64,000 nucleotides of DNA, from assembly GCF_002120225.1 (NCBI RefSeq), contig NZ_LAPZ01000002.1:372001-436000 (forward strand). The letters run 5' to 3'. A program made the position numbers and the translations under genes. This DNA comes from Tenacibaculum holothuriorum. GTDB lineage: Bacteria; Bacteroidota; Bacteroidia; Flavobacteriales; Flavobacteriaceae. Positions 41,931-51,106 of the stretch are shown piece after piece. Within the stretch, counting starts at the first letter, position 1; each line of letters opens with the position of its first letter. The notes below the pieces were generated by a model, which was not told the origin of the DNA, searched no databases, and was given only the letters and a program-made list of their open reading frames with translations.

Positions 41931-43304
41931 TTAGCATAATTGAAATTCTGGCAAGGATAATATTTGTACACAAAAATCTTTTTTAGAGACAAACTTTCCG
42001 TTGGTCAACAAGTCTGAAGTTCCTTTATTTATTGGGATCACTAACAGCATTTGTACAAGTTCTTCATTAGACTGACTTTTATAGTTTGATTCGAAAGAAT
42101 TCCAATCTGCTTCCGATTTAATAAATGTTCTTCTTCGTAATCGTTTACTACTAAAATCTCTGATGTTCTCTTCTAAATCTCCTTTTTCTGAATAACTAAT
42201 TTCAGCATTGTTTAATAAGACAGATGCTAATCGTAATCTGGTTACGATTGTATTACTATCAACCCATGTTTTTCCACCTTTCCAACCTGCTACATTTGGT
42301 GGTCTTAGTAGTATTTGTCCTAAAAGCTTCTGCAATAAAACACCTTGCTTTTCTTTTTGAATTGTATAAGGCACAACTTTATGAATGCTTACTAGCAATT
42401 CAACAGGTGATTTAATTTTGCTTCCAATGTTTTCTTCTGCATAAAACCAATTGGAATTGAATACAAACCTCAATAATTCAGTAATATTATAATTCGGATA
42501 GAACACAGCGATCATTTCATTTATATGCTTACTGCGAAGTATATCGTTTACAAAATATTTGTACAGTTTTTCGCAAATAAACTGGGCACATTGCTTTTGT
42601 TCAAGAATAATATCTATAATATCATCTCCATCAAAATTTCCTTGTTGTCCTAAGAATTGTTTTTCTCCATAATCGTGTTGTTTTTTTCTTAGTTTGAAAT
42701 CTCCTTGAAAATTATGATTGTATCCTGTAAATGCTCTTGCACTTTCTTTGATGTCGTTTTCAGAATAATTTCCTTGCCCAAGAGTGAATAACTCCATTAA
42801 TTCTCTTGCAAAATTCTCATTAGGTTGCTTCTTTTTATTCTGCTTATTGTTGAGGTATTTAATCATTGCTGCTTCTTTTGATACAGCTTTTGTAAATGCT
42901 CTAAAATCTCCTAAAGCATGTTTTCTTAACGTGTTATTATACTGTTGAATAAAACGTATATTTTTGTCTTCACACACAAAATGGTTTGCCCAAAAGAGTG
43001 TCATTTTTTCTCGTAATAATTCTTGAGTATTGAATAATCTTCGTATCCAAGTTTGGTTTAATTCAATCAACTTTTTACGGCTTATTTTCATCAACTCTTT
43101 TCGTTTCTTTTTATCACGTAAATCTTCTCTACTTAAATTATCGAGAAACGAAGTATCAATGTTTAACGGAGAATATGAGCTAGATTTTTGAAAAAGTGAA
43201 TCAACAATTTCTTCTCTAGAAGTTCCTTCTAATTTATTAAGCTCTTCTGGCGTAATTCCAAAGCCAATTCTATTATATAAATGTTGTAGTTCTCTTCTAT
43301 TCAT
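41931..43304 (-). CDS. DUF1800 family protein
   Basis: A 457-residue protein with the family's features: L-Y-N-R-I-G-F-G at the start, W-A-N-H-F near residue 105 and N-E-N-F-A-R-E-L-M-E-L-F-T-L-G near 165, then R-P-P-N-V-A-G-W-K-G-G. No clear signal peptide is present at this start. It is the standard partner of DUF1501 and is transcribed first in this two-gene unit, divergently from the ECF sigma operon. Confidence 0.92.
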   Translation of the reverse strand: MNRRELQHLYNRIGFGITPEELNKLEGTSREEIVDSLFQKSSSYSPLNIDTSFLDNLSREDLRDKKKRKELMKISRKKLIELNQTWIRRLFNTQELLREKMTLFWANHFVCEDKNIRFIQQYNNTLRKHALGDFRAFTKAVSKEAAMIKYLNNKQNKKKQPNENFARELMELFTLGQGNYSENDIKESARAFTGYNHNFQGDFKLRKKQHDYGEKQFLGQQGNFDGDDIIDIILEQKQCAQFICEKLYKYFVNDILRSKHINEMIAVFYPNYNITELLRFVFNSNWFYAEENIGSKIKSPVELLVSIHKVVPYTIQKEKQGVLLQKLLGQILLRPPNVAGWKGGKTWVDSNTIVTRLRLASVLLNNAEISYSEKGDLEENIRDFSSKRLRRRTFIKSEADWNSFESNYKSQSNEELVQMLLVIPINKGTSDLLTNGKFVSKKDFCVQILSLPEFQLC

Positions 43305-43355
43305 ACTTTTTAGACATGAAAAACTGAAAAAGGTTTAATTTATTTTATCACTTTT

Positions 43356-43382
43356 GAAACCCTAAAAAACTTTTTACGTTTA
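43356..43382 (+). promoter_or_regulatory. Candidate ECF sigma-type promoter in front of the sigma gene
   Basis: GAAAC (43356-43360) and CGTTTA (43377-43382) are separated by 16 bases, the arrangement of ECF promoters (an AAC -35 motif and a CGT -10 motif). The ATG is 24 bases downstream. It suggests that the sigma factor drives its own operon. Confidence 0.6.
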
Positions 43383-43406
43383 TATGAGTGTAATCAACTT
43401 TTAAAA

Positions 43407-43952
43407 ATGACTAAGGAACTGAAATTGTTGTTAAAGCAATGTCGTAAGGAAAATAAGAAAGCTCAGCTTAAAATTTACGATTTGTATTGTGGAGCTATGT
43501 TTACTATTGCTTCTAGATATGTCGATGCAGAAGAAGCAAAAGATATTATGCAAGAGAGTTTTTTAAACGCTTTTACTAAAATTGAAAAATATAATGATGC
43601 TGTAAGTTTTGGAGCTTGGTTAAAAAGAATTGTAATTAATCAATGTATAGATCATTTACGAAAACAAAAGTTAGAATTTGTGCCCTTAGAAAATCAAGAA
43701 TTAGAAATTGAAAATGATTCTGATTGGTATTTTAAAAACACAATTACAAAAGAGCAAATAATAAAGGCTATAGAGCAAATTCCACAAAAACACCAAATAG
43801 TAATAAAACTATACCTGTTAGAGGGGTACGATCATTCAGAGATATCAGAAATATTAAAAATTCCTATAAAAACATCAAGAACTCATTTAAGAAGAGCAAA
43901 ACTTGGTCTTCAAAAACTTTTAAAAGACGTTTATCATGAAGCAAGATATTAG
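43407..43952 (+). CDS. ECF-type RNA polymerase sigma factor
   Basis: A 181-residue sigma-70 family protein with only regions 2 and 4. Region 2 includes A-K-D-I-M-Q-E-S-F-L-N-A-F (the -10 recognition helix area); region 4 is I-P-Q-K-H-Q-I-V-I-K-L-Y followed by H-S-E-I-S-E-I-L-K-I-P and S-R-T-H-L-R-R-A-K. The stop overlaps the next gene by 17 bases, the usual arrangement with an anti-sigma gene. A GAAAC-N16-CGTTTA promoter upstream points to positive autoregulation. Confidence 0.94.
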   Translation: MTKELKLLLKQCRKENKKAQLKIYDLYCGAMFTIASRYVDAEEAKDIMQESFLNAFTKIEKYNDAVSFGAWLKRIVINQCIDHLRKQKLEFVPLENQELEIENDSDWYFKNTITKEQIIKAIEQIPQKHQIVIKLYLLEGYDHSEISEILKIPIKTSRTHLRRAKLGLQKLLKDVYHEARY

Positions 43953-44451
43953 AACATTATTTAAAGACATAGATAGTAACGAAAAAGAGCTTCCAAAAAA
44001 TCATCGTGATGACTTTATTATTAAGTTAAATAAAAACTCTTCATCAAAAAGAAAGCTCACAAAATTTATTGCTGCTGCTTCGGTTTTATTAATTTTTAGT
44101 CTCTTTCTTTTTTGGAATTCCGATGAAAAACAAGAGCCAACACATCAATTAATAACACATGTAAAGCAAATTGAAGATGAATATCTTCAAAATATAGATA
44201 CCGAGTGGAATAGGTTTATTGAGCTTACTAACGATCAAAAACTAATATCGAAATATAAAGTAAGACTTGATAAATTAAGTAACGAATACTCTAAGATTTC
44301 AGCTGATTTTTCAAAAAATCCAAATAATATAAATATTCTAGAAAAATTAATAAACAATTTAAAATATAGATTACAAATATTAAAAGATATTAAAGAACAT
44401 ATTAATTTATTAAATCAAAAAAATAACACCTATGAAACTATTATTCTATAA
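43936..44451 (+). CDS. Probable anti-sigma factor, single transmembrane helix
   Basis: A 171-residue protein with a short cytoplasmic N-terminus of about 40 residues, a single transmembrane helix (about 41-60) and a mostly helical, charged periplasmic domain. No zinc-binding H-x3-C-x2-C of ZAS domains is present, so sigma binding rests on topology and gene order: it overlaps the sigma gene by 17 bases and the following exported protein by 20. Confidence 0.78.
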   Translation: MKQDIRTLFKDIDSNEKELPKNHRDDFIIKLNKNSSSKRKLTKFIAAASVLLIFSLFLFWNSDEKQEPTHQLITHVKQIEDEYLQNIDTEWNRFIELTNDQKLISKYKVRLDKLSNEYSKISADFSKNPNNINILEKLINNLKYRLQILKDIKEHINLLNQKNNTYETIIL

Positions 44452-45553
44452 AGTTTGTTTAGTTTTTTTCACACTAACAACTATAAATTCTTTTGCTCAA
44501 ACAACAATTTATAAGAATAGTTTTTCTGCAAAAAGTTTAGATTTTAATTTAAAAAATATACCTGTAAAGTTTATAGAGTCTAAAGATGATAAAATTCATT
44601 TTAACTTTTCTATTCATTTTAAAAATTACACTCATAAACAACAAGATTCTATAAAAAGTCTTTTTAATTTCGATATTGAAACTCGTAATAATAAACTTTT
44701 TGTAAGTATAAAATCTAAAAACAATTTAACTACTATTCAATACATAAATAGTGAAATAAAAACAAAAGAACTCTCGAAAATACTTACTAAGTATGTAAAA
44801 AGTAATATTGCTCTAAATAAAGAATATCAAACAAAACAAGATTTTTTAAATTACTTTAATACAGAAGAAAAACGAATTGAAGACTATACTAAAACACTAA
44901 AAAAAGACTATTCATTAAAAGATAATGTTTTAGTAAGCTCTCCTGATTTTATCATTTCAGTTCCTAGAAAATTACTAAGTAACTTTTACCTAAATGCAGA
45001 TAATTGTAATATAAAAATGAATGATTTAACCTTAAAACAATCAAAAGTTTTTGTTAATGATAGTTCTATTAAAATTAAAAAAACAGAAAATTCAAATATC
45101 ACTATTCATAACGGAACTGGATTTATAAAAGAATTAGAAAGCACCATAGCAACTCTAAGAAATAACAGTAGTTTTAAAATAGGTATACTATCAAACTCTA
45201 ATTTAATTACAGAAAACACAAGGTTAAATATTGGCGAAATCACAAAATTTTCTGATATAAAAGATTACAACAGTAAATTTATTTTCAACAATTTTGGTAG
45301 TAATTTCGATACTTTTAATTTTAAAGGAGAATATTCTAATTTAAAAATTTATCCTCCAAAAAACGATTATACTTTAAAAGCTTATGGTAATTCTTGTTCT
45401 TTTATCATAAATGGAATTACTTCAAAATATGGAAACAAGAAAGGAGATAAAAAGTACCTTATGCTTAAAGTAAAACGAAAGATGAAAAAAGATTTTGCTG
45501 GTAATATTAAATTTGATGTTATTAATTCTATTATTACTTTTAAAGATTCCTGA
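44432..45553 (+). CDS. Exported protein of unknown function in the ECF operon
   Basis: A 373-residue protein with a signal peptide ending N-S-F-A-Q. It is rich in Lys, Asn and Ser. The C-terminal half (from about residue 170) has strand after strand with regular N/S turns, resembling the right-handed beta-helix 'head' of auto-adhesin GIN (DUF2807-type) proteins, though the match is loose. It is the third gene of the ECF operon, overlapping the anti-sigma gene, and is probably the main output or sensor of that circuit. A strong terminator closes the operon. Confidence 0.75.
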   Translation: MKLLFYKVCLVFFTLTTINSFAQTTIYKNSFSAKSLDFNLKNIPVKFIESKDDKIHFNFSIHFKNYTHKQQDSIKSLFNFDIETRNNKLFVSIKSKNNLTTIQYINSEIKTKELSKILTKYVKSNIALNKEYQTKQDFLNYFNTEEKRIEDYTKTLKKDYSLKDNVLVSSPDFIISVPRKLLSNFYLNADNCNIKMNDLTLKQSKVFVNDSSIKIKKTENSNITIHNGTGFIKELESTIATLRNNSSFKIGILSNSNLITENTRLNIGEITKFSDIKDYNSKFIFNNFGSNFDTFNFKGEYSNLKIYPPKNDYTLKAYGNSCSFIINGITSKYGNKKGDKKYLMLKVKRKMKKDFAGNIKFDVINSIITFKDS

Positions 45554-45567
45554 AAAAGGAAAAGAAA

Positions 45568-45594
45568 AACCTCGCAAAAGCGAGGTTCTTTTTT
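45568..45594. terminator. Bidirectional terminator between the ECF operon and the HhH gene
   Basis: AACCTCG and CGAGGTT pair around CAAAAG; T follows on the plus strand and A precedes for the minus strand. Confidence 0.87.
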
Positions 45595-45607
45595 ATTTGA
45601 AGAAAAA

Positions 45608-46171
45608 TTACTTTCCTCCGTCTAATTCATCTTGCCAATCTTTAAGCTCTTGCCATTTACCTTCATAAGCCAATTTAGCTTGTTTAGGCCATGTGGTTGG
45701 TTTGTGAATTCGATAACGCTCTCCTCCACTATTCAATACTTCTTGACATTTTTCTACCGAAGCTTCTCCTAAATCTTTCCAAGTTTTAATATCAAAATTA
45801 TGGAATAACCCTTCTATTTTTGGTCCAATTCCTTCCACAATTTTTAAATCGTTTTCTTTAATTTTCTTACCAAAAACTGCTTTTGCAGCATCTGCATCAA
45901 ATGGAATTAAGGTTACTACTGTAGCTCCAGCTAAAGAAGATGCTAAACTCGATTTAGCTGCTGACAAATCTGTTTCTAAATTCATTTTAGTTGCATAACA
46001 CCCTTCTAAGTCGGCTTCTAATTTTGCTACTTTTGCTTTCCATTCATCAATGTTTCCGTCTGAATTATTTCCTGAAGACAATCTTCCTAAAAGATATGCT
46101 AATATTGCTGAAATTAATCCTACTAATAAAGGTATTAACCAACACGGAATGCTCATTGCTAATAAATTCAT
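45608..46171 (-). CDS. Membrane-anchored coiled-coil protein with helix-hairpin-helix domain
   Basis: A 187-residue protein with an N-terminal membrane helix (about 8-30), a coiled coil (about 42-80) and a C-terminal domain with I-V-E-G-I-G-P-K-I-E-G-L, a helix-hairpin-helix signature of the kind found in DUF4332-like and ribosomal L21-associated proteins. It ends W-P-K-Q-A-K-L-A and a tryptophan-rich helix. HhH units usually bind DNA or mediate protein contacts; on a membrane anchor the second role is more likely. It follows the OmpA-family gene by 22 bases in the same operon. Confidence 0.82.
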   Translation of the reverse strand: MNLLAMSIPCWLIPLLVGLISAILAYLLGRLSSGNNSDGNIDEWKAKVAKLEADLEGCYATKMNLETDLSAAKSSLASSLAGATVVTLIPFDADAAKAVFGKKIKENDLKIVEGIGPKIEGLFHNFDIKTWKDLGEASVEKCQEVLNSGGERYRIHKPTTWPKQAKLAYEGKWQELKDWQDELDGGK

Positions 46172-46193
46172 AATTCTTAAAGTGTTTATTTGA

Positions 46194-47123
46194 TTAGTTT
46201 ATTGTTACTTCTATTCTTCTGTTTTTTGCTCTTCCTTCTGGTGTTTTATTGTCTGCAATTGGTGTAGTTTGTCCTTTTGAGGAAGTTTCTATACTATTTG
46301 ATAATATTCCGTTTTGTACTAAATAACCTTTAACGAAATTGGCTCTTTTTAACCCTAATTGCATGTTCGATTCTGGGTTCCCAGTATTGTCTGTGTGCCC
46401 AACTACATTTACTGTAGCTCCTAATTTATCTATACATTGCATTATATCAGCAAATTTTTGTCGTTGCTCGGAAGTTAAATTTATGGATGCTGCTCCTGTT
46501 TTAAAATTCAACATTAACGGATTTTCTTTTAACGCTTCACAAGCTACTTTAAGAGCTTTATCTGCCGCTGTACTTTCTTCTGTTCTAGTAAATACTTCAA
46601 AACTAAATGGACCTAAAAATATATTGTTTTCATCAGCGACTAACTCATCATTTAAAGCTCCATAAATATTCATCATTTTAGATGGAATTCCTTTTGAAAC
46701 CATATAATTTTTTACTGAATTTGCTCTGGCTAATCCTAAATTTGGAAATGCAGAATTGTTTACCTCATCACTAGTATAAAAACCAGTAATGTTAAAACGT
46801 TTGTTTCCGTTAGCATCAAGATATTCTTTGATTTTAAAAACTCCATCGTCAATATTTGATGAAATTGAATCTAAAATTTTGTAGTCTGACTTGTTAAAAT
46901 TGAAACTCTCATCTACAGAAAACGATAAATCTCCGTTGGTATCTTTAAAACTAAAAGGAAAGGTTGTGGGATTTTTAATTTCGGTTACTTCTTCTTCAAC
47001 TACTAGGCTTTTTTCATGCTCTTTTTCTTTGTGGCATTGACTACAACAAAACTTGTAGTAAAGGAAAGTACCGACAAGAATGGTTAGGATGATTCCTAAC
47101 AAATAACTTGCTTTTTTGCTCAT
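46194..47123 (-). CDS. OmpA-family protein with two OmpA-like domains
   Basis: A 309-residue protein with one N-terminal hydrophobic segment (about 7-25) followed by a Cys-rich stretch. The C-terminal 105 residues are a typical OmpA peptidoglycan-binding domain (N-V-V-G-H-T-D-N-T-G, L-G-L-K-R-A-N, N-R-R-I-E-V-T). Residues about 55-180 are a second, degenerate copy (F-N-I-T-G-F-Y-T-S-D, L-G-L-A-R-A-N-S-V-K). The N-terminal helix makes it an inner-membrane-type anchored protein. It is co-transcribed with the HhH protein. Function unknown. Confidence 0.86.
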   Translation of the reverse strand: MSKKASYLLGIILTILVGTFLYYKFCCSQCHKEKEHEKSLVVEEEVTEIKNPTTFPFSFKDTNGDLSFSVDESFNFNKSDYKILDSISSNIDDGVFKIKEYLDANGNKRFNITGFYTSDEVNNSAFPNLGLARANSVKNYMVSKGIPSKMMNIYGALNDELVADENNIFLGPFSFEVFTRTEESTAADKALKVACEALKENPLMLNFKTGAASINLTSEQRQKFADIMQCIDKLGATVNVVGHTDNTGNPESNMQLGLKRANFVKGYLVQNGILSNSIETSSKGQTTPIADNKTPEGRAKNRRIEVTIN

Positions 47124-47306
47124 GGTTAGTTTTTTAAATTATTGATTGTTAAAGTATTAAAAAAATAACAAATACTATAATTATTTTTTTTAGAGATTTT
47201 TAAGAATAATTATTAAATATCTGTTAAGCCTTAATTTTTAATGAAACGTTTCTTTTTAATAGGCGTCTTTTAGACATAACCTAATCTTAAATTAAAACTC
47301 AACACC

Positions 47307-47690
47307 ATGAAAAAATTAATTTTTACAGTATTTGCAATTGTATTATCATTTGGAACAATTAATGCTGCCGATTTACACAAACCAACACCAAATACATCAA
47401 TCGAATATCCTAAAGTTAGTACTTTTTGTAAGTTAATAACTTCTGGAAATTATGATGCAGTAAAAGCAATGGTTGAAAACGGAACAAATATTAATAGAAA
47501 ATCTACCGGGTTAACTCCTTTAATGTTTGCAGCTAGATACAATAGAGTTAAAATAGCTAAATTATTAATAAAAAAAGGAGCTAGACTTAAAGTGAAATCA
47601 GACAGAGGCTATACTGCTTTAGAATTTGCAAAAATGTCTAAAGCTCATGAAACATATAAGGTTATTAAATCTGCTTTAGATAAAAAATAA
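47307..47690 (+). CDS. Exported ankyrin-repeat protein
   Basis: A 127-residue protein with a signal peptide ending I-N-A-A. The mature part holds about two and a half ankyrin repeats: V-K-A-M-V-E-N-G-T-N-I-N, G-L-T-P-L-M-F-A-A-R-Y-N-R-V-K-I-A-K-L-L-I-K-K-G-A, and G-Y-T-A-L-E-F-A-K-M. Ankyrin repeats bind proteins; in the periplasm of bacteria they often accompany catalase or act as immunity-like proteins. The partner is unknown. It is a single gene with its own terminator. Confidence 0.88.
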   Translation: MKKLIFTVFAIVLSFGTINAADLHKPTPNTSIEYPKVSTFCKLITSGNYDAVKAMVENGTNINRKSTGLTPLMFAARYNRVKIAKLLIKKGARLKVKSDRGYTALEFAKMSKAHETYKVIKSALDKK

Positions 47691-47713
47691 ACCCTCTAAA
47701 TTATTTGAATTAA

Positions 47714-47744
47714 AAAAGGCTCTAACATTGTGTTAGAGCCTTTT
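47714..47744. terminator. Bidirectional terminator between the ankyrin gene and the ALDH gene
   Basis: A 14-bp perfect stem, AAAAGGCTCTAACA with TGTTAGAGCCTTTT, around a 3-base loop. Confidence 0.9.
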
Positions 47745-47766
47745 GTTTTATATAAAAAATGAATTC

Positions 47767-49308
47767 TTATAAATCAAACTTAATTCCTTGTGCTAAAGGT
47801 AATTCGTCAGAATAGTTTACCGTATTTGTTTGTCTTCTCATGTAAACTTTCCAAGAATCTGAACCAGACTCACGTCCACCACCAGTTTCTTTTTCTCCTC
47901 CAAATGCTCCACCAATTTCAGCTCCTGAAGTACCGATATTTACATTTGCAATACCACAATCTGAACCAGCATATGATAAGAACTTCTCAGCTTCTTTCAT
48001 TTCTGCAGTCATAATAGATGATGATAATCCTTGTGCTACTCCATTTTGTAACTCAATAGCGTTTTCAACATCTCCAGAATACTTCATTAAGTATAAGATA
48101 GGAGCAAATGTTTCATGTTGAACAATTTCGAAGTGATTTTCAGCTTCAATAATTGCAGGCTTTACATAACATCCGCTTTCGTAACCTTCTCCTTCTAAAA
48201 CGCCTCCTTCTACTAATACTTTACCTCCTTCAGCTTTTGCTTTTTCAATAGCAGCTAAATATGTATTTACAGCATCTTTATCGATTAATGGCCCAACGTG
48301 ATTGTTTTCATCTAAAGGATTTCCAATTCTAATTTGTCCGTATGCTCCAACGATAGCATCTCTTACTTTATCGTAAACTGATTCGTGAATAATTAAACGA
48401 CGTGTAGAAGTACAACGTTGTCCTGCTGTACCAACAGCACCAAATACAGCTCCAGGAACAACTACTTTTAAATCGGCAGTTGGAGTAATGATAATAGCGT
48501 TGTTTCCTCCTAATTCTAATAAAGACTTTCCAAAACGTTCTGCTACTTTAGCTCCAACAATACGTCCCATTCTTGTAGAACCTGTTGCAGATACTAAAGG
48601 AATACGAGTATCAGTAGTAATATATTCTCCTACTTTATAATCTCCATTTACGATACAAGAAATTCCTTCTGGTAAGTTGTTATCTTTTAAAACTTCAGCA
48701 ATAATGTTTTGACATGCTACTGAGCATAAAGGTGCTTTTTCTGAACCTTTCCATACACATACGTTACCACAAATCCAAGCTAAAGCTGTATTCCATGACC
48801 AAACAGCTACTGGGAAGTTAAATGCTGAAATAATTCCAACAACTCCTAAAGGATGCCATTGTTCACGCATTACGTGACCTGGTCTTTCTGATGGAATTAC
48901 TTGTCCGTTTAACTGACGAGATAATCCTACTGCGAAATCACAGATATCAATCATTTCTTGAACCTCACCTAAACCTTCTTGATAAGATTTACCCATTTCA
49001 AAAGAAACTAACTTACCTAAAGGCTCTTTTAATTCTCTTAATTTGTTTCCAAATTGACGAACAACCTCTCCTCTTTGCGGTGCAGGAACTGCTCTCCAAG
49101 ATTTAAAAGCAGAAGTAGCTGCATCCATCACCTTATCATAATCTTCTCTTGTACTTGCTACTACTTTTCCTATTAACTTACCGTCAACTGGTGAATAACT
49201 TTCAATAATTTCTCCGTTAGAGAAATTTACAGAACCTGTAGAAGTTCCATTATTTATGTCTTTTAAGCCTAATTGAGCTAAAGCTTCTTTGATACCAAAA
49301 TCTGCCAT
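47767..49308 (-). CDS. ALDH7-type aldehyde dehydrogenase (aminoadipate semialdehyde dehydrogenase-like)
   Basis: The ATG at 49308 gives 513 residues starting M-A-D-F-G-I; an in-frame ATG 75 bases upstream adds a non-conserved extension overlapping the divergent promoter region. The active site is complete: Cys in G-Q-R-C-T-S-T-R, Glu in L-E-L-G-G-N-N-A, and Asn in S-A-F-N-F-P-V-A. Overall pattern (R-E-Q-W-H-P-L-G-V-V-G-I, E-I-G-G-A-F-G-G-E-K-E-T-G-G-G-R-E) is that of the ALDH7 / piperideine-6-carboxylate dehydrogenase group, which oxidises aminoadipate semialdehyde in lysine breakdown. Cytosolic, NAD-dependent. Confidence 0.93.
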   Translation of the reverse strand: MADFGIKEALAQLGLKDINNGTSTGSVNFSNGEIIESYSPVDGKLIGKVVASTREDYDKVMDAATSAFKSWRAVPAPQRGEVVRQFGNKLRELKEPLGKLVSFEMGKSYQEGLGEVQEMIDICDFAVGLSRQLNGQVIPSERPGHVMREQWHPLGVVGIISAFNFPVAVWSWNTALAWICGNVCVWKGSEKAPLCSVACQNIIAEVLKDNNLPEGISCIVNGDYKVGEYITTDTRIPLVSATGSTRMGRIVGAKVAERFGKSLLELGGNNAIIITPTADLKVVVPGAVFGAVGTAGQRCTSTRRLIIHESVYDKVRDAIVGAYGQIRIGNPLDENNHVGPLIDKDAVNTYLAAIEKAKAEGGKVLVEGGVLEGEGYESGCYVKPAIIEAENHFEIVQHETFAPILYLMKYSGDVENAIELQNGVAQGLSSSIMTAEMKEAEKFLSYAGSDCGIANVNIGTSGAEIGGAFGGEKETGGGRESGSDSWKVYMRRQTNTVNYSDELPLAQGIKFDL

Positions 49309-49419
49309 TTTGTATTGTAATTTTAGTTGTTTAAATTGGAATTCAAAACTACAAATAATTTTAAACATAAATAAATTAAACAATTGTTGATTATATGTTT
49401 AATTTCAAACAAATATATC

Positions 49420-50463
49420 ATGAAATTAACTCCTTTTTATCTTTTACTATTCTTCATTTTAATTGGATGCAAACCCAACACTGAAAAACAACCAATACAC
49501 AAACAAAAAAATGAATTTGCTATTGTACTTCATGGTGGGGCTGGAACTATATTAAAAGAGAATATGACTCCTGAAAAGGAAAAAGCATATAAAAACAAAC
49601 TTGAAGAAGCTATTAAAACTGGTTATGCCATCTTAAAAGATGGGGGAAAAAGTATAGATGCTGTAGAAAAAACTATACAGGTCTTAGAAGAAAGCCCGTT
49701 ATTTAATGCAGGAAAAGGAGCTGTTTTTACTCATAATAAAACTAATGAATTAGACGCTTCTATAATGACTGGAAATGATTTAAATGCCGGGGCTGTAGCT
49801 GGAGTTACCAACGTAAAAAGCCCTATTGCTTTGGCTAGAAAAGTTATGACAAATTCTCCTCATGTTTTACTATCAAGTAATGGAGCTTCAAAATTCGCAA
49901 AAGAACAAGGTTTAGAAATTGTAGACCCTAGCTACTTTTATACAGAACGTAGGTTTAAATCGCTTCAAAAAATTAAAGAAAAAGAAAAAACAGAATTAGA
50001 CCATGATGATAAATCTGCTTTTTATGATGTTGATATTAAAGACAGTAAATTTGGAACTGTCGGCTGTGTTGCATTAGATAAATATGGAAATATTACTGCA
50101 GGAACTTCAACAGGCGGAATGACTAATAAACGATGGAACAGAATTGGAGATTCACCAATTATTGGTTCTGGTACGTATGCTAATAACAAAACTTGTGGTG
50201 TTTCTTCTACTGGTTGGGGAGAGTATTTTATTCGTGCACAAGTAGCTCATGACATTTCTGCACAAATGGAATATAAAAATGAATCTTTAAAAGACGCTGC
50301 TAAAGACGTTATTCAACATAAACTAACTGATCTAGGAGGTACAGGAGGAATCATTGCTATTGATAAATATGGTAATATGGTTTTTGAATTTAATACTGCT
50401 GGTATGTATAGAGCTTCAGCAAATGATAAAGGAGAAATTGATATTAAAATCTATAAAAACTAA
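49420..50463 (+). CDS. Isoaspartyl peptidase / type III L-asparaginase, lipoprotein
   Basis: The ATG at 49420 gives 347 residues with a lipobox L-I-G-C; an upstream in-frame ATG would remove the signal character. It is an Ntn hydrolase: the nucleophile Thr is the first residue after the self-cleavage point in K-F-G-T-V-G-C-V-A, so the chain splits into alpha and beta subunits. L-H-G-G-A-G near the mature start, G-K-G-A-V-F and G-G-M-T-N-K-R are family motifs. It removes isoaspartyl residues from peptides or hydrolyses asparagine, here on the outer side of the inner membrane or on the outer membrane. Confidence 0.93.
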   Translation: MKLTPFYLLLFFILIGCKPNTEKQPIHKQKNEFAIVLHGGAGTILKENMTPEKEKAYKNKLEEAIKTGYAILKDGGKSIDAVEKTIQVLEESPLFNAGKGAVFTHNKTNELDASIMTGNDLNAGAVAGVTNVKSPIALARKVMTNSPHVLLSSNGASKFAKEQGLEIVDPSYFYTERRFKSLQKIKEKEKTELDHDDKSAFYDVDIKDSKFGTVGCVALDKYGNITAGTSTGGMTNKRWNRIGDSPIIGSGTYANNKTCGVSSTGWGEYFIRAQVAHDISAQMEYKNESLKDAAKDVIQHKLTDLGGTGGIIAIDKYGNMVFEFNTAGMYRASANDKGEIDIKIYKN

Positions 50464-50495
50464 AAAAGGAGAGTTAATGTTAACTCTCCTTTTTT
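50462..50495. terminator. Bidirectional terminator with a 16-bp perfect stem
   Basis: AAAAAAGGAGAGTTAA and TTAACTCTCCTTTTTT pair around a 2-base loop (TG), beginning within the stop codon of the isoaspartyl peptidase gene. It also serves the converging lipoprotein gene. Confidence 0.9.
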
Positions 50496-50520
50496 AATTA
50501 ATGATTAATTCTTTTCAATC

Positions 50521-51039
50521 TTAATTATATGGATTGTTAAATTGCTCATAAGTTGTTGCTGTACAAGGTCCTTGAGTTTGAACAGACGCATATACCACAT
50601 TACTGCTATTTAAATAAGTAACAGTAAACTTTTGTGTATTTCCGTTCGCCGTTACTATCACTGCATCTTTATTATCATCTTCCCATTTCCATTCACCTCC
50701 TTTTACAGGCGTACCATCTTTGGTTGTTCTTACGTATAAACCACCATCTTTGTAGAAGGCAAAAAAACCTGTTTCTTTAACTTCTACATCTCCATCACAT
50801 CCACCAGTAACAGTAACTTTTGTAATGGCATGAGACCACCATTTTTGAGAACCATTAATACTTTTACCAGAAAACCCCGTTAAAGCTTCGTTTCTTTCTC
50901 CTACTGGTACTATTTCTCCTTTTGGAACGCCTTCTAATCCATTACTAGCTATATCATCATCACTACTACAAGAAAAGATTAACCCAGTTAACATTAATAA
51001 AACGAAAATTGATTTTGTTTTTTGTAAAATTGTTTTCAT
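50521..51039 (-). CDS. Lipoprotein of unknown function
   Basis: The ATG at 51039 gives 172 residues with lipobox I-F-S-C followed by S-S-D-D-D, a flavobacterial surface-export type acidic patch after the lipid Cys (the lipoprotein export signal pattern). The mature part is a lipocalin-like small beta domain with W-W-S-H, G-G-E-W-K-W-E-D-D and two cysteines, one in T-G-G-C-D-G and one in G-P-C-T-A-T. No function recognised. Last gene of the minus-strand group that runs from the second ECF sigma module. Confidence 0.75.
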   Translation of the reverse strand: MKTILQKTKSIFVLLMLTGLIFSCSSDDDIASNGLEGVPKGEIVPVGERNEALTGFSGKSINGSQKWWSHAITKVTVTGGCDGDVEVKETGFFAFYKDGGLYVRTTKDGTPVKGGEWKWEDDNKDAVIVTANGNTQKFTVTYLNSSNVVYASVQTQGPCTATTYEQFNNPYN

Positions 51040-51106
51040 AATTATAGTTTTATGGTTCAAAACTACATGTAAAACTCATAAAGATAAATACCTAAAATTA
51101 GGTATT

